A DNA stretch of 7,624 bases from Acidobacteriota bacterium (GCA_021784615.1 JAJYHU010000075.1:1-7624), one strand, 5' to 3'. Counted from the stretch's first letter, positions 1 through 5,900 are shown. Notes: generated by a model not told the origin, from the sequence alone. Program-made: numbers and translations.

Positions 1-71
1 GCAATAGACTTATTGAACAGGCCCTGATTTTCCCCTCCACCTCGACCGCCGACTAGCCATGTATTTAATCG

Positions 72-101
72 TTGACAAACTCCGGCGTTGGTGAATAGAA
101 T
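72..101 (+). promoter_or_regulatory. σ70-type promoter of the small membrane protein gene
   Basis: A perfect -35 hexamer TTGACA (72-77) is followed after 18 bp by TAGAAT (96-101), a 5/6 match to the -10 consensus. Transcription would start near 108 and leave a leader of about 85 nt before the ATG at 192. No experimental support is available; the call rests on hexamers and spacing. Confidence 0.6.
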
Positions 102-165
102 TAGTTGCCTTGCTTTTGCCATTCGTTCTTCTTGTCGGCGTAACCTCGCACCACAACACCTGCAA

Positions 166-185
166 TTCCTCATAGGAAGAGTTCC
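166..185 (+). promoter_or_regulatory. Shine-Dalgarno in two mutually exclusive mini-hairpins
   Basis: The ribosome binding site AGGAA (174-178) lies 13 nt before the ATG at 192; reading it as AGGAAGAG to 181 gives a spacing of 10. It can pair upstream with TTCCT (166-170, loop CAT). Its GGAA (175-178) can instead pair downstream with TTCC (182-185, loop GAG). Both stems are only 4-5 bp, so a regulatory role is speculative. Confidence 0.35.
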
Positions 186-191
186 GTCACC

Positions 192-419
192 ATGACGCCA
201 TGGATGGATTTGGTAGTGGTTTTCGCCTGCGGCTGCATTCTGGGGGCAACCGTTTCTGCGCTTTGGTGCAAAGCCAGGCTTGACGTCTACAGGCATCTTG
301 CCGAGAAACATTTTGACATGCTGAATATGCCTCTCATTCCAGCTGATGCGCAGCCGGTTCAAGACGCAACAGGCCTTGAAATAGGATATGGATCAGGCGG
401 CGAAAAAAACAGTCGGTGA
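192..419 (+). CDS. Small single-pass membrane protein, unknown function
   Basis: The product is a 75-residue protein that I do not recognise. Residues about 6-25 form one hydrophobic segment (LVVVFACGCILGATVSALW) that is rich in small residues. K27 and R29 follow it, so by the positive-inside rule the C-terminal 50 residues should face the cytoplasm. Three cysteines (13, 15, 26) lie in or next to the segment. The C-terminal tail is polar, with a proline-containing middle and a GYGSGG stretch. The start at 192 is chosen for the upstream AGGAAGAG; an in-frame ATG at 204 is a weaker alternative. The gene has its own promoter at 72-101 and stands alone, about 250 bp from the next unit. Promoter plus binding site make it likely to be real, although no family was recognised. 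Confidence 0.6.
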   Translation: MTPWMDLVVVFACGCILGATVSALWCKARLDVYRHLAEKHFDMLNMPLIPADAQPVQDATGLEIGYGSGGEKNSR

Positions 420-539
420 CTGGACGAGAGTTTGACTCATTAAAAGCCTTCCAACTGGCCGCTGAAGCGCTCAAATCGCATAATTCCTTTTAGAATGAAA
501 AGATGCAGAGAAATTTGAGCGGTGGCTTGCACGCCTGCC

Positions 540-553
540 GCGCCCGGTGGCGC
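540..553 (+). other. GC-rich stem-loop between genes
   Basis: GCGCC and GGCGC form a perfect 5-bp stem with a CGGT loop. It lies 120 bp after the small gene and 60 bp before the next promoter. Only a weak T-rich stretch (TGATTCTTTG) follows, so it may be a weak terminator or incidental. Apart from this and the promoter at 615-643, I see nothing in 420-667. Confidence 0.3.
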
Positions 554-614
554 TGATTCTTTGCAGGTTGACTATCGCTCCCCTAGACTTCGCCAGTTTT
601 AGTCCTTGCGGCCC

Positions 615-643
615 TTCGCAAATGGCGACTTTTAAGTTAAAAT
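615..643 (+). promoter_or_regulatory. Promoter of the chelatase-reductase unit
   Basis: TTCGCA (615-620, 4/6 match) is separated by 17 bp from TAAAAT (638-643, 5/6 match). A start site near 650 leaves a very short leader and favours the ATG at 668 over the one at 656. A small inverted repeat, TTGCG (606-610) and CGCAA (617-621), overlaps the -35 box and could be a half-site pair for a regulator. That last point is speculative. Confidence 0.5.
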
Positions 644-667
644 ATACCTTTTAGTATGGAATGTTCA

Positions 668-1069
668 ATGTCCACTCATAATCATTCGATAGCTGTCGTG
701 CTGTTTGCGCACGGTAGCGCCGTTGAGGAAGCGAACCAGGGGATTCGGGATCTGGCCGGGAGAATCCGAGTTGCCGGCTCCTATCCCTATGTTCAGGCGG
801 CATTTCTCGGCCCCGGCCAGCCGGAGTTGGGAGCCGCCATCACTCAAGCGGCCAAGGCGGGCTATCGCCGCGTTGTGGTTCTTCCCTATTTCTTGACATT
901 GGGAATCCACTTGCGGCGCGACCTGCCAAAGCTGGTGGCGGAAGAAAGAAAGAAGCACCCACAGGTGAAGATACACGTCGGCCAGTCGCTCGAAGACCAT
1001 CCGGAGATGGCTTCGATTATCCTCGGCAGGATTCAGGAAGTGATCGAAGAGGCCAAGACGGAACCGTGA
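668..1069 (+). CDS. cbiX: CbiX/SirB-like sirohydrochlorin metal chelatase, single domain
   Basis: This family inserts Co2+ or Fe2+ into sirohydrochlorin, a cytoplasmic step towards cobalamin or siroheme. The 133-residue product matches one CbiX domain. It begins with the hydrophobic strand IAVVLFAHGS, whose His15 is the expected first catalytic histidine. The signature VVVLPYFLTLGIHLRRDLP follows at about 69-87, with the second histidine at 81. Many bacterial homologues are about twice this length with two such domains; short archaeal-type CbiX proteins act as dimers. The glutamate I expect after 'AFL' in the family (AFLE) is glycine here (AFLGPGQPEL). An ATG at 656 would add four residues, but the 668 start has GGA 7 nt upstream and fits the promoter better. 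The next gene overlaps by 4 bp, implying translational coupling. The metal (Co, Fe or other) cannot be told from sequence. Confidence 0.8.
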   Translation: MSTHNHSIAVVLFAHGSAVEEANQGIRDLAGRIRVAGSYPYVQAAFLGPGQPELGAAITQAAKAGYRRVVVLPYFLTLGIHLRRDLPKLVAEERKKHPQVKIHVGQSLEDHPEMASIILGRIQEVIEEAKTEP

Positions 1070-1776
1070 ACCCAACTCACCATCAAGCGGTTCTTCGCAG
1101 CGTTCAGTATACGAACGAGCGGACGAAGCACTTTGAATTCAAGGTCTCGAACGGCAGCCGGTTCGATTTCCGGCCCGGCCAGTTCATCTCGCTGGAGTTT
1201 GAGCCGGACGGCAAGAAGGTCCGCCGCCCCTATTCGATTGCTTCCGCGCCCCGCCTCGACAATGGTTTCGATCTTTGCCTGAACATTCTGCCGGAAGGCC
1301 GGGCTTCTTCCTGGCTTTTCCACCTGAAGCCGGGTGACCCGATCTGCTTTTCCGGTCCTTTCGGATTTTTCACCCTGCGCGAGCCTCCCGATCCCGTTTC
1401 CGCCTTCATCGCCACCGGAACGGGCATTGCGCCCATCCGCGCCATGTTGCAGCAGCTTTACAGGCGGCCGCATGATTCAGAAGTATGGCTGATCTTCGGG
1501 GTTCGGCGGAAAGCGGACATTCTTTACCGGGAAGAATTTGAAAAGCTGGCGCGGGAAAATCCCAACTTCCATTTTGTTCCCACGCTCAGCCGCCCCGATC
1601 CCGGCTGGGCGGGCCACACCGGGTACGTCCAGCAGCACGTCACGCGCTACCTGGCGGGTAAAAAGGGATTCCACGCTTACATCTGCGGGCTCCGCAAAAT
1701 GGTCGACGACGTCTCGCACGTACTCCGGTCCATGGGCCACGACCCCAAGTCACTCAGCTTTGAGAAATACGATTGA
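1066..1776 (+). CDS. FAD/NAD(P)H oxidoreductase, ferredoxin-NADP reductase type
   Basis: The 236-residue protein has the two-domain ferredoxin reductase fold. The N-terminal β-barrel carries RPGQF (36-40) and the flavin-binding motif RPYSIAS (54-60). GPFG follows at 97-100, typical of the end of the FAD domain. The NAD(P)-binding domain begins with FIATGTGIAPIRAM (about 114-127) and contains the nicotinamide-side CG pair (Cys207-Gly208). The protein ends FEKYD, placing tyrosine 235 one residue before the end, near the usual position for a residue stacking on the flavin. No 2Fe-2S domain is attached, so the electron partner is separate and unknown. Translation starts at GTG 1066 inside the stop region of the chelatase gene (GTGA overlap, 1066-1069), with only weak SD-like bases, so coupling is likely. 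Ferredoxin reduction or another flavin reductase role is equally possible. Confidence 0.85.
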   Translation: MNPTHHQAVLRSVQYTNERTKHFEFKVSNGSRFDFRPGQFISLEFEPDGKKVRRPYSIASAPRLDNGFDLCLNILPEGRASSWLFHLKPGDPICFSGPFGFFTLREPPDPVSAFIATGTGIAPIRAMLQQLYRRPHDSEVWLIFGVRRKADILYREEFEKLARENPNFHFVPTLSRPDPGWAGHTGYVQQHVTRYLAGKKGFHAYICGLRKMVDDVSHVLRSMGHDPKSLSFEKYD

Positions 1777-1842
1777 GGCTGCTGCGGTTGTCTCAAGGCA
1801 GGAAAATATTGATGAAAGTCTCGAAAGAAAGGGCAAAGCCAG

Positions 1843-2457
1843 GTGGGTAGAGTTCCTACGAAGACAGAGGAAATCTGGGCAGACCTTCTGGAGGGTAACC
1901 GGCGCTTCCAGGCCGGCAAGCCGGCAGCACGGGAGTTGGTGAGCAGGCGCGCGGCGCTCTCCCAAGGACAAAACCCTCAGGTCATTGTGCTCGCTTGCGC
2001 CGACAGCCGCGTTTGTCCCAGTCTGCTGTTTGATAAGGATCTCGGAGATCTCTTCGTGGTTCGGACGGCCGGCAACGTAGCGGACCCGGTGGCGCTCGGC
2101 AGCCTTGAATTCGCCGCAGAGTACCTCCATTCCAGGGTTCTCGTGATCCTGGGGCATGAGCAATGCGGCGCGGTGGGCGCAGCTGCCGCGGGCGAGAAGC
2201 CGCCCACTCCCAATTTGGAATCCATTGTGGCCAGAATCCGGCCCGCATTCGAAAGCGTGAAAGGCTCGCCCGGCACGGGCCGCCGGCTGCGACTGGCGGA
2301 GCGGGCCAACGTTCACCTGAGCGCGGACGACATCTTGCGCAACAGTCCGCTGCTCCGAGCAAAGGTGGCGGCCGGGAACCTTACTCTGATCAAGGCCCTC
2401 TATCGGCTCCGCACGGGACAGGTTATCCGCTTGCCGAATGAGCCGCGCGAAAGCTGA
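1843..2457 (+). CDS. β-class carbonic anhydrase
   Basis: The enzyme interconverts CO2 and bicarbonate in the cytoplasm. All β-class zinc-site residues are visible: Cys52, Asp54 and Arg56 in CADSR, and His105 and Cys108 in GHEQC. DLFVVRTAGNV (69-79) and GSLEFAAEYL (86-95) are the conserved intervening segments, and EGNRRF (17-22) is the usual N-terminal motif. The 204-residue length is normal. A cysteine (58) takes the place where SRVPP is common. The chosen start is GTG 1843 with AAGGG (1829-1833) upstream. An ATG at 1812 with AGGAA before it opens a different frame that closes at 1850, so the true N-terminus is uncertain. The gene follows the reductase by 66 bp on the same strand and may share its transcript. 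It could supply bicarbonate for carboxylations, but no specific partner is evident. Confidence 0.9.
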   Translation: MGRVPTKTEEIWADLLEGNRRFQAGKPAARELVSRRAALSQGQNPQVIVLACADSRVCPSLLFDKDLGDLFVVRTAGNVADPVALGSLEFAAEYLHSRVLVILGHEQCGAVGAAAAGEKPPTPNLESIVARIRPAFESVKGSPGTGRRLRLAERANVHLSADDILRNSPLLRAKVAAGNLTLIKALYRLRTGQVIRLPNEPRES

Positions 2458-2481
2458 CTCCCCGTAAAAATAGGGCGCAGG

Positions 2482-2515
2482 CCGGCAAGAGCCATCCGAC
2501 GTGTGCTCTTGCCGG
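2482..2515. terminator. Stem-loop between convergent genes, likely shared terminator
   Basis: CCGGCAAGAGC (2482-2492) and GCTCTTGCCGG (2505-2515) are perfectly complementary over 11 bp, with a 12-nt loop. The hairpin lies between the stops of two converging genes, where a bidirectional terminator is expected. No T-run directly follows on the + strand. On the - strand a TATTTTTA stretch comes about 10 nt after the stem, so termination should work better in that direction. Confidence 0.65.
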
Positions 2516-2528
2516 GTCAAAGGGACTC

Positions 2529-3107
2529 TCATTCGAGAGGTGGAAGTTCGATGTCCTGATCCACATAGGCAGTGACGGGCGTCCCTAACGGTATTTGGTA
2601 ATTCTTGCCCATCGTCAAAAGCAGCCCGGACACGCCGAAGATCGCAGTGCCCGCCGCCATTGCCTTCTTATTCCGCTTACCAACGCCGGCCTGCTCACCT
2701 CGCAACAATATCCTGGTGTTACCGGCCTTAATGAAGTCCACGCGAATCTTGAGATCTTTCGGCCGGTTCCGCTTTTTCTCTGAGGCCTTGCCTTCAATAA
2801 TTGTTCCGAGCACTCGAGTCCCTTTTCGAACCACCACTGCGTCGCCAACGCGGAGGTCTTCCGCCAAGGCCAGTTCCACGGGATCACCCACGACAGCCGC
2901 CCCGCCGGTGACCTGCTGCGCGAGCGACAGGTGGACCGCGGTGCCCTCTTTAAGAAGGACCAGCGCGCGGGGCCCCCGTTGGGCATTCGGCGTGACCTGG
3001 TGCTCGGAAGCGATAACAGCCTCCTGCTGTGTGCGTGCCACTTCCGAGGGCCATACCATGTAAGTTAGGATCAACCCAAGTAATATAATTCCAGCCAGCT
3101 TGTTCAT
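2529..3107 (-). CDS. Membrane-anchored envelope protein with VirB10-like β-strand pattern
   Basis: The 192-residue protein starts with a hydrophobic anchor or signal segment (residues 4-19, LAGIILLGLILTYMVW). A β-rich domain of about 55-190 follows. GTAVHLSLAQQV (56-66) leads to GDPVELALAEDLRVGDAVVV (74-93) and KGTRVLGTI (95-103). A lysine/arginine-rich linker, a Gly/Ala hydrophobic stretch (148-167) and IPLGTPVTAYVDQDIEL (172-188) come next. This order of strands resembles the TrbI/VirB10 type of fold and, from memory, a family frequent in Acidobacteriota genomes. No function is established. The start at 3107 is fixed by GGGAGG 10 nt upstream; a longer in-frame reading to 3164 lacks this. 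It is the last gene of the - strand envelope operon, 53 bp after its neighbour. It ends just before the shared stem-loop. Confidence 0.7.
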   Translation of the reverse strand: MNKLAGIILLGLILTYMVWPSEVARTQQEAVIASEHQVTPNAQRGPRALVLLKEGTAVHLSLAQQVTGGAAVVGDPVELALAEDLRVGDAVVVRKGTRVLGTIIEGKASEKKRNRPKDLKIRVDFIKAGNTRILLRGEQAGVGKRNKKAMAAGTAIFGVSGLLLTMGKNYQIPLGTPVTAYVDQDIELPPLE

Positions 3108-3117
3108 CGGATTATCG

Positions 3118-3123
3118 CCTCCC
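3118..3123 (-). promoter_or_regulatory. Shine-Dalgarno GGGAGG fixing the start at 3107
   Basis: GGGAGG on the - strand lies 10 nt before the ATG at 3107. It selects this start over an in-frame ATG at 3164, which would overlap the upstream gene and place a polar, unlikely tail before the signal segment. Confidence 0.7.
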
Positions 3124-3160
3124 GGCGCCACGCGCCTGCCACCCGAGAGTGAATGGGCGG

Positions 3161-3721
3161 TCATCGGCCGCTGGGCGCTGCCGCGACCTTTTTTTCAGAA
3201 GCCGGCGCCTGCCCCAGCCCCGGCCCTCCAATCCGCGGTTGCAGGCGCTTTGTGAGTTTAGCCAGCGCCTTATTCTCTGCCCCTTTTCCACGCAAGCCTC
3301 CGCCTTCGTCCGCAGTCTCCTTCCACAGCAATGTACCGGAAAGGTCGTAGGCCTCAACAGTAATTTTCACCCACTTCATTTTCGGCCGGTCCACCGTGAT
3401 GAGAAGAAGGCTGGAGGCGCCTGCTTCTCGCGCAAGGTTGGTGAACGTCGAGACAGGAATAAGGTCGGCTGACTCGATTCGCTTTCGAACAGGGTCTTGA
3501 GCAACAAGCACGTGACGGCTCTCGAGATATTCGGCCACGCCCGCGACCGCCCGGTGGAAGACTTCGGGGCTGCTGCGAAGCACCTGTTGGTGCGTCCGGT
3601 ACGCCGCAATATAGACCGCGGCGGGTTTTACAGCGGCGGGTTCGGATTGCGCCAACACAGGCACAGGAAAAGTCAAAGTGCAGATCCCATAAACGATGAG
3701 GCGAAGAGCCGTGATTTTCAT
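3161..3721 (-). CDS. Exported periplasmic protein, unknown function
   Basis: The 186-residue product carries a signal peptide (about 1-24, ending VPVLA, then QSE), so export to the periplasm is expected. The mature part has an α/β pattern. A helix-like segment, FHRAVAGVAEYLESRHVLV (55-73), precedes VSTFTNLAREAGASSLLLITVDRP (90-113). Strands follow at KWVKITVEAYDLSGTLLWKETA (116-137). An 'alternating α/β then G.LLW' layout is also seen in CsgG- and LpoB-like lipoproteins, but no lipobox cysteine is present and I do not claim homology. The C-terminus is a low-complexity Gly/Pro/Lys/Ala tail (about 163-186). The start at 3721 is set by GGAGG 5 nt upstream. It lies between the barrel gene (50 bp before) and the anchored protein gene (53 bp after). 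A shared envelope role is inferred. Confidence 0.7.
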   Translation of the reverse strand: MKITALRLIVYGICTLTFPVPVLAQSEPAAVKPAAVYIAAYRTHQQVLRSSPEVFHRAVAGVAEYLESRHVLVAQDPVRKRIESADLIPVSTFTNLAREAGASSLLLITVDRPKMKWVKITVEAYDLSGTLLWKETADEGGGLRGKGAENKALAKLTKRLQPRIGGPGLGQAPASEKKVAAAPSGR

Positions 3722-3726
3722 TGTGA

Positions 3727-3731
3727 CCTCC
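3727..3731 (-). promoter_or_regulatory. Shine-Dalgarno GGAGG fixing the start at 3721
   Basis: GGAGG on the - strand sits 5 nt before the ATG at 3721, directly ahead of the signal peptide. It rules out the longer reading from an ATG at 3757, which would prefix 12 residues to the signal sequence. Confidence 0.75.
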
Positions 3732-3771
3732 ATAGGAAGAGCGCAGCCGGAGGACACCCGAGGCGCTCAAT

Positions 3772-4374
3772 CTATTCGGACTTTCCAAAATGCCAGAAGA
3801 CGCCAATCTTGAATTCCACCACCGAATATCTCCGTCCGGTTTCCACCGTAATGGGGTTGCGAACATCGCCAAACGTGCCCGCTGAGTAATCCACAATGGG
3901 CGCCAGGCCAAACCTCCCGCCGAGCCTGAACTCATAACCGGCGCCGGCCATCCATGCCCATCCGCTGCCGTTGTTACCCTCAGGCCGGGCGTTCTCATAA
4001 AACGCGGCTCCCGTCCCGCCCCGGAGAAAAAGCGGAACCGTGGGGATTGGGAACACATCGGCCACGGCCATCACGTTGCTGACGCTCTCGCCGACCGTGG
4101 GATTGTTGAGATCGAACGCCTGGAGAAGCCAGCCGTTCAACAGCAGCCCGATCCTGGCCCGGCTTCCCAGGCGGTGGCCGCCCGCGAATCCCATGGCGAA
4201 CGTTGAGCTGCGGGCCCCAGGGAATTGATCAGACGCGAGCTGGAGTTGTCCTTCCCCAAGTTGGAATTCCACCCACCAGGGGCGCTCGCTTGGTATTGAT
4301 TGTTGGGCTCGCGCAGGAATTGCGAAGCAGGCGAACAGGAAAACAGATATCAGCAATCCATTGCCCCGCCGCAT
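3772..4374 (-). CDS. Outer-membrane β-barrel protein
   Basis: The 200-residue protein has a clear signal peptide (about 1-23, hydrophobic core LLISVFLFACFAI, cleavage after ARA). The mature chain alternates short amphipathic strands with Gly/Asn-rich turns: WWVEFQLGEGQLQL, TFAMGFAGGHRLG, RIGLLLNGWLLQAF, VPLFLRGGTGAAFYE, WAWMAGAGYEFRLGG, FGLAPIVDYSAGTFG and YSVVEFKIGVFWHFG. This fits a small 8-stranded barrel of the OmpW/OmpA-barrel type. The last strand ends with an aromatic (Phe196) four residues from the C-terminus, close to the usual barrel-assembly signal. The cargo or function is unknown. The start at 4374 is fixed by a strong GGAGGAGG 4 nt upstream. It is first in a three-gene - strand operon. 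No convincing promoter could be assigned upstream; weak TTGTTT-N17-TGTAAA pairs exist. Confidence 0.75.
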   Translation of the reverse strand: MRRGNGLLISVFLFACFAIPARAQQSIPSERPWWVEFQLGEGQLQLASDQFPGARSSTFAMGFAGGHRLGSRARIGLLLNGWLLQAFDLNNPTVGESVSNVMAVADVFPIPTVPLFLRGGTGAAFYENARPEGNNGSGWAWMAGAGYEFRLGGRFGLAPIVDYSAGTFGDVRNPITVETGRRYSVVEFKIGVFWHFGKSE

Positions 4375-4378
4375 TGTG

Positions 4379-4386
4379 CCTCCTCC
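4379..4386 (-). promoter_or_regulatory. Strong Shine-Dalgarno GGAGGAGG fixing the start at 4374
   Basis: GGAGGAGG on the - strand lies 4 nt before the ATG at 4374. It is the strongest binding site in the window and suggests efficient translation of the barrel protein. It also excludes the longer in-frame start at 4419, which would add 15 polar residues before the signal peptide. Nothing else was recognised in 4387-4667. Confidence 0.75.
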
Positions 4387-4667
4387 AATTTTTACAATCA
4401 CCTCAGAAGGGTTAAACAAAAGAAAATGATTGCCAGAAGGATTAATGATTAGGGCTGGGCATCTTTACAGTCCGGCCAATCTTGACGTGTTAATTCATGG
4501 GTCGAAATTAGGGCGTTTTGGGCCAGCTTGCAGTGATTCTGGTCACCACCTGTTGTGAGCGCCTTGGCCGTGTGCAGCCTGGAAGGAAACCGGACCAGAA
4601 GGTAGGGTCCCGGGCTTAAATGTGGAAGGCTATCTTTCAGGCTGCCTGGGAGTTGAAGAAGAACACA

Positions 4668-5762
4668 TCAAGCCTCACGGCGATCAGCCCGCCGAATCTC
4701 CGCCGCGCGGTCAAAGATCGCTTCCCTGCTGATTCCTGCTTCCTTGTACATGGCAAAGATATTCTCGTCAGGGGTTTCAGGTGGAACGGTGTGTGAAGCC
4801 GCCAGAATGTAACCACCGCCGTCCCGGGTCATGCCCTCGACCAGTCGCGCGGTGGCGCGCCGCACCTCAGCCACCGTTCCGGTGGGAAGAACTCCTTGCG
4901 TGTCAACGCCCCCCATAAAGGCCAAGTGCTTCCCAAACTCCGCCTTCAGTTCAAGAGGTTCCATCCCGGGGCAATTGCACTGCACGGGGTTAAGCACGTC
5001 GACGCCGATCTCGATCAAGTCGGGAATGATGGGCCGCAGCGCGCCGCAGCAATGATAAGCCACCCACAACCCCTTCTGTTTGCCCACTGCAACAACCCGC
5101 GCCAGGTGAGGCTTGATCAGCTTCCGCCAGGCGCCTGGGCTCATCAGCATCGAGAGCTGCGAGCTTACATCATCACCCGTCCATAACCAGTCGAGCGCAA
5201 ACCGTTGGACGGCCGCTTGCGAGAGCGCGACTGAGAAGTCGGCGCACCGCTTGAGCATTTCTCCGGCGAAGGCCGGGTCCTCGGCGATATCCAGCAGCGC
5301 CCTTCCCATTCCGCGCAGGCGCCAGTACATTTCAAAGCCACAGGGAGAAACGTCGCAGCCAATAAAGTAATCCTTCTGGTGCTCGGCCACCGGAAGCATC
5401 AAGCGCATCAAGTCCTCCAGGCGGTCGGTGGGAAAGCGGTAGCGAAGCGCCTCATCCTGGCTGGCCCGCGCCAAGGGGAATCCGGTGATTTGATTGAAGC
5501 CCTGTTGCCGCGTCCACTCGACGCCCCAGAAGTCCACGTGCGATTTACCTTCCTGCTCGTGGACTATTCCTTCCATCGCGTAGCTGTTGTTTACCCAGGT
5601 TTGGCGCACGTCGTCGCCCATAGCCTCGGCCACGCGGGATGCAGATATTTCCAGGAGCGCGGCCAGGCGGCGCGCCGTCTGAGGGTGGAACCACATGAAC
5701 ACCGGCAGGCGGTCAACCGGTTTCCGTTGCAGCGCCGCGTGGACGCGTTGTTTTGAATTCAT
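4668..5762 (-). CDS. URO-D/MtaA-family protein, possible corrinoid-linked methyltransferase
   Basis: The 364-residue protein belongs to the uroporphyrinogen decarboxylase (URO-D) superfamily, which includes HemE and cobamide methyltransferases such as MtaA, MtbA and CmuA. It opens with MNSKQRVHAALQRKPVDRLP, the usual N-terminal signature of the non-HemE branch. Later signatures are WTGDDVSSQ (194-202), a YHCCG metal-type motif (His237, Cys239), NPVQ (258-261), FMGGVDTQGVLP (282-293) and SHTVPPETPDEN (323-334). In MtaA/MtbA-type enzymes His-x-Cys plus a later Cys bind zinc. The later Cys position before the C-terminal SHTVPP segment is not Cys here, while an unusual CNC (262-264) follows NPVQ. 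HemE activity is unlikely. The start at 5762 has GAAGGG 7 nt upstream. The gene stands alone with its own promoter. The substrate is unknown. Confidence 0.8.
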   Translation of the reverse strand: MNSKQRVHAALQRKPVDRLPVFMWFHPQTARRLAALLEISASRVAEAMGDDVRQTWVNNSYAMEGIVHEQEGKSHVDFWGVEWTRQQGFNQITGFPLARASQDEALRYRFPTDRLEDLMRLMLPVAEHQKDYFIGCDVSPCGFEMYWRLRGMGRALLDIAEDPAFAGEMLKRCADFSVALSQAAVQRFALDWLWTGDDVSSQLSMLMSPGAWRKLIKPHLARVVAVGKQKGLWVAYHCCGALRPIIPDLIEIGVDVLNPVQCNCPGMEPLELKAEFGKHLAFMGGVDTQGVLPTGTVAEVRRATARLVEGMTRDGGGYILAASHTVPPETPDENIFAMYKEAGISREAIFDRAAEIRRADRREA

Positions 5763-5808
5763 CAAAAGGCCCTTCGGTTTCGCGATTCCATAAGGCGGCA
5801 CGGTCGCT

Positions 5809-5832
5809 CTGCTTCGAGCAGCCTTTTAAGGC
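5809..5832 (-). promoter_or_regulatory. Two adjoining hairpins in the URO-D-family gene leader
   Basis: In the predicted leader, GCCTT/AAGGC (5821-5832, 2-nt centre) abuts CTGCT/AGCAG (5809-5821, 3-nt loop). The stems are 5 bp each and share one base, so they could exchange. No cobalamin-riboswitch B12 box was recognised. The role is unknown. Confidence 0.3.
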
Positions 5833-5862
5833 CGGTTCCATGCTTGCGATCCGCCGCTTCCT

Positions 5863-5888
5863 CCCGGCGCATTATACCTCCCGCCGGG
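5863..5888 (-). promoter_or_regulatory. Inverted repeat enclosing the -10 box, probable operator
   Basis: CCCGGCG (5863-5869) and CGCCGGG (5882-5888) are perfectly inverted with 12 nt between them. The spacer contains the whole -10 hexamer TATAAT of the - strand promoter. A dimeric regulator bound here would block RNA polymerase, so this looks like an operator. A chance GC-rich repeat remains possible. Confidence 0.45.
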
Positions 5889-5900
5889 CGAAGGTGAGAA
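5871..5900 (-). promoter_or_regulatory. σ70-type promoter of the URO-D-family gene
   Basis: Read on the - strand, TTCTCA (5900-5895, 4/6 match) is followed after 18 bp by a perfect TATAAT (5876-5871). Transcription would begin near 5864 and give a leader of about 100 nt to the ATG at 5762. Confidence 0.6.

Noticed and set aside
1750..2532. 260-codon - strand frame opposite the carbonic anhydrase
   Set aside because: It covers a well-conserved carbonic anhydrase and shows no recognisable domain; it is a shadow frame.
3354..4058. 234-codon - strand frame across two envelope genes
   Set aside because: It overlaps two genes with signal peptides and strong Shine-Dalgarno sites, is rich in Arg/Ser/Pro, and has no initiation signal.
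4482..4510. TTGACG on the + strand between the barrel and URO-D-family genes
   Set aside because: No acceptable -10 hexamer at proper spacing and no + strand gene downstream.
4590..4660. Terminator after the URO-D-family gene
   Set aside because: Only short complementary pieces (GGACC with GGTCC, AGGC with GCCT) without a T-run; not enough to call.
5763..5864. Cobalamin riboswitch before the URO-D-family gene
   Set aside because: The leader is only about 100 nt and no B12-box-like sequence was found, so the two small hairpins do not justify the call.
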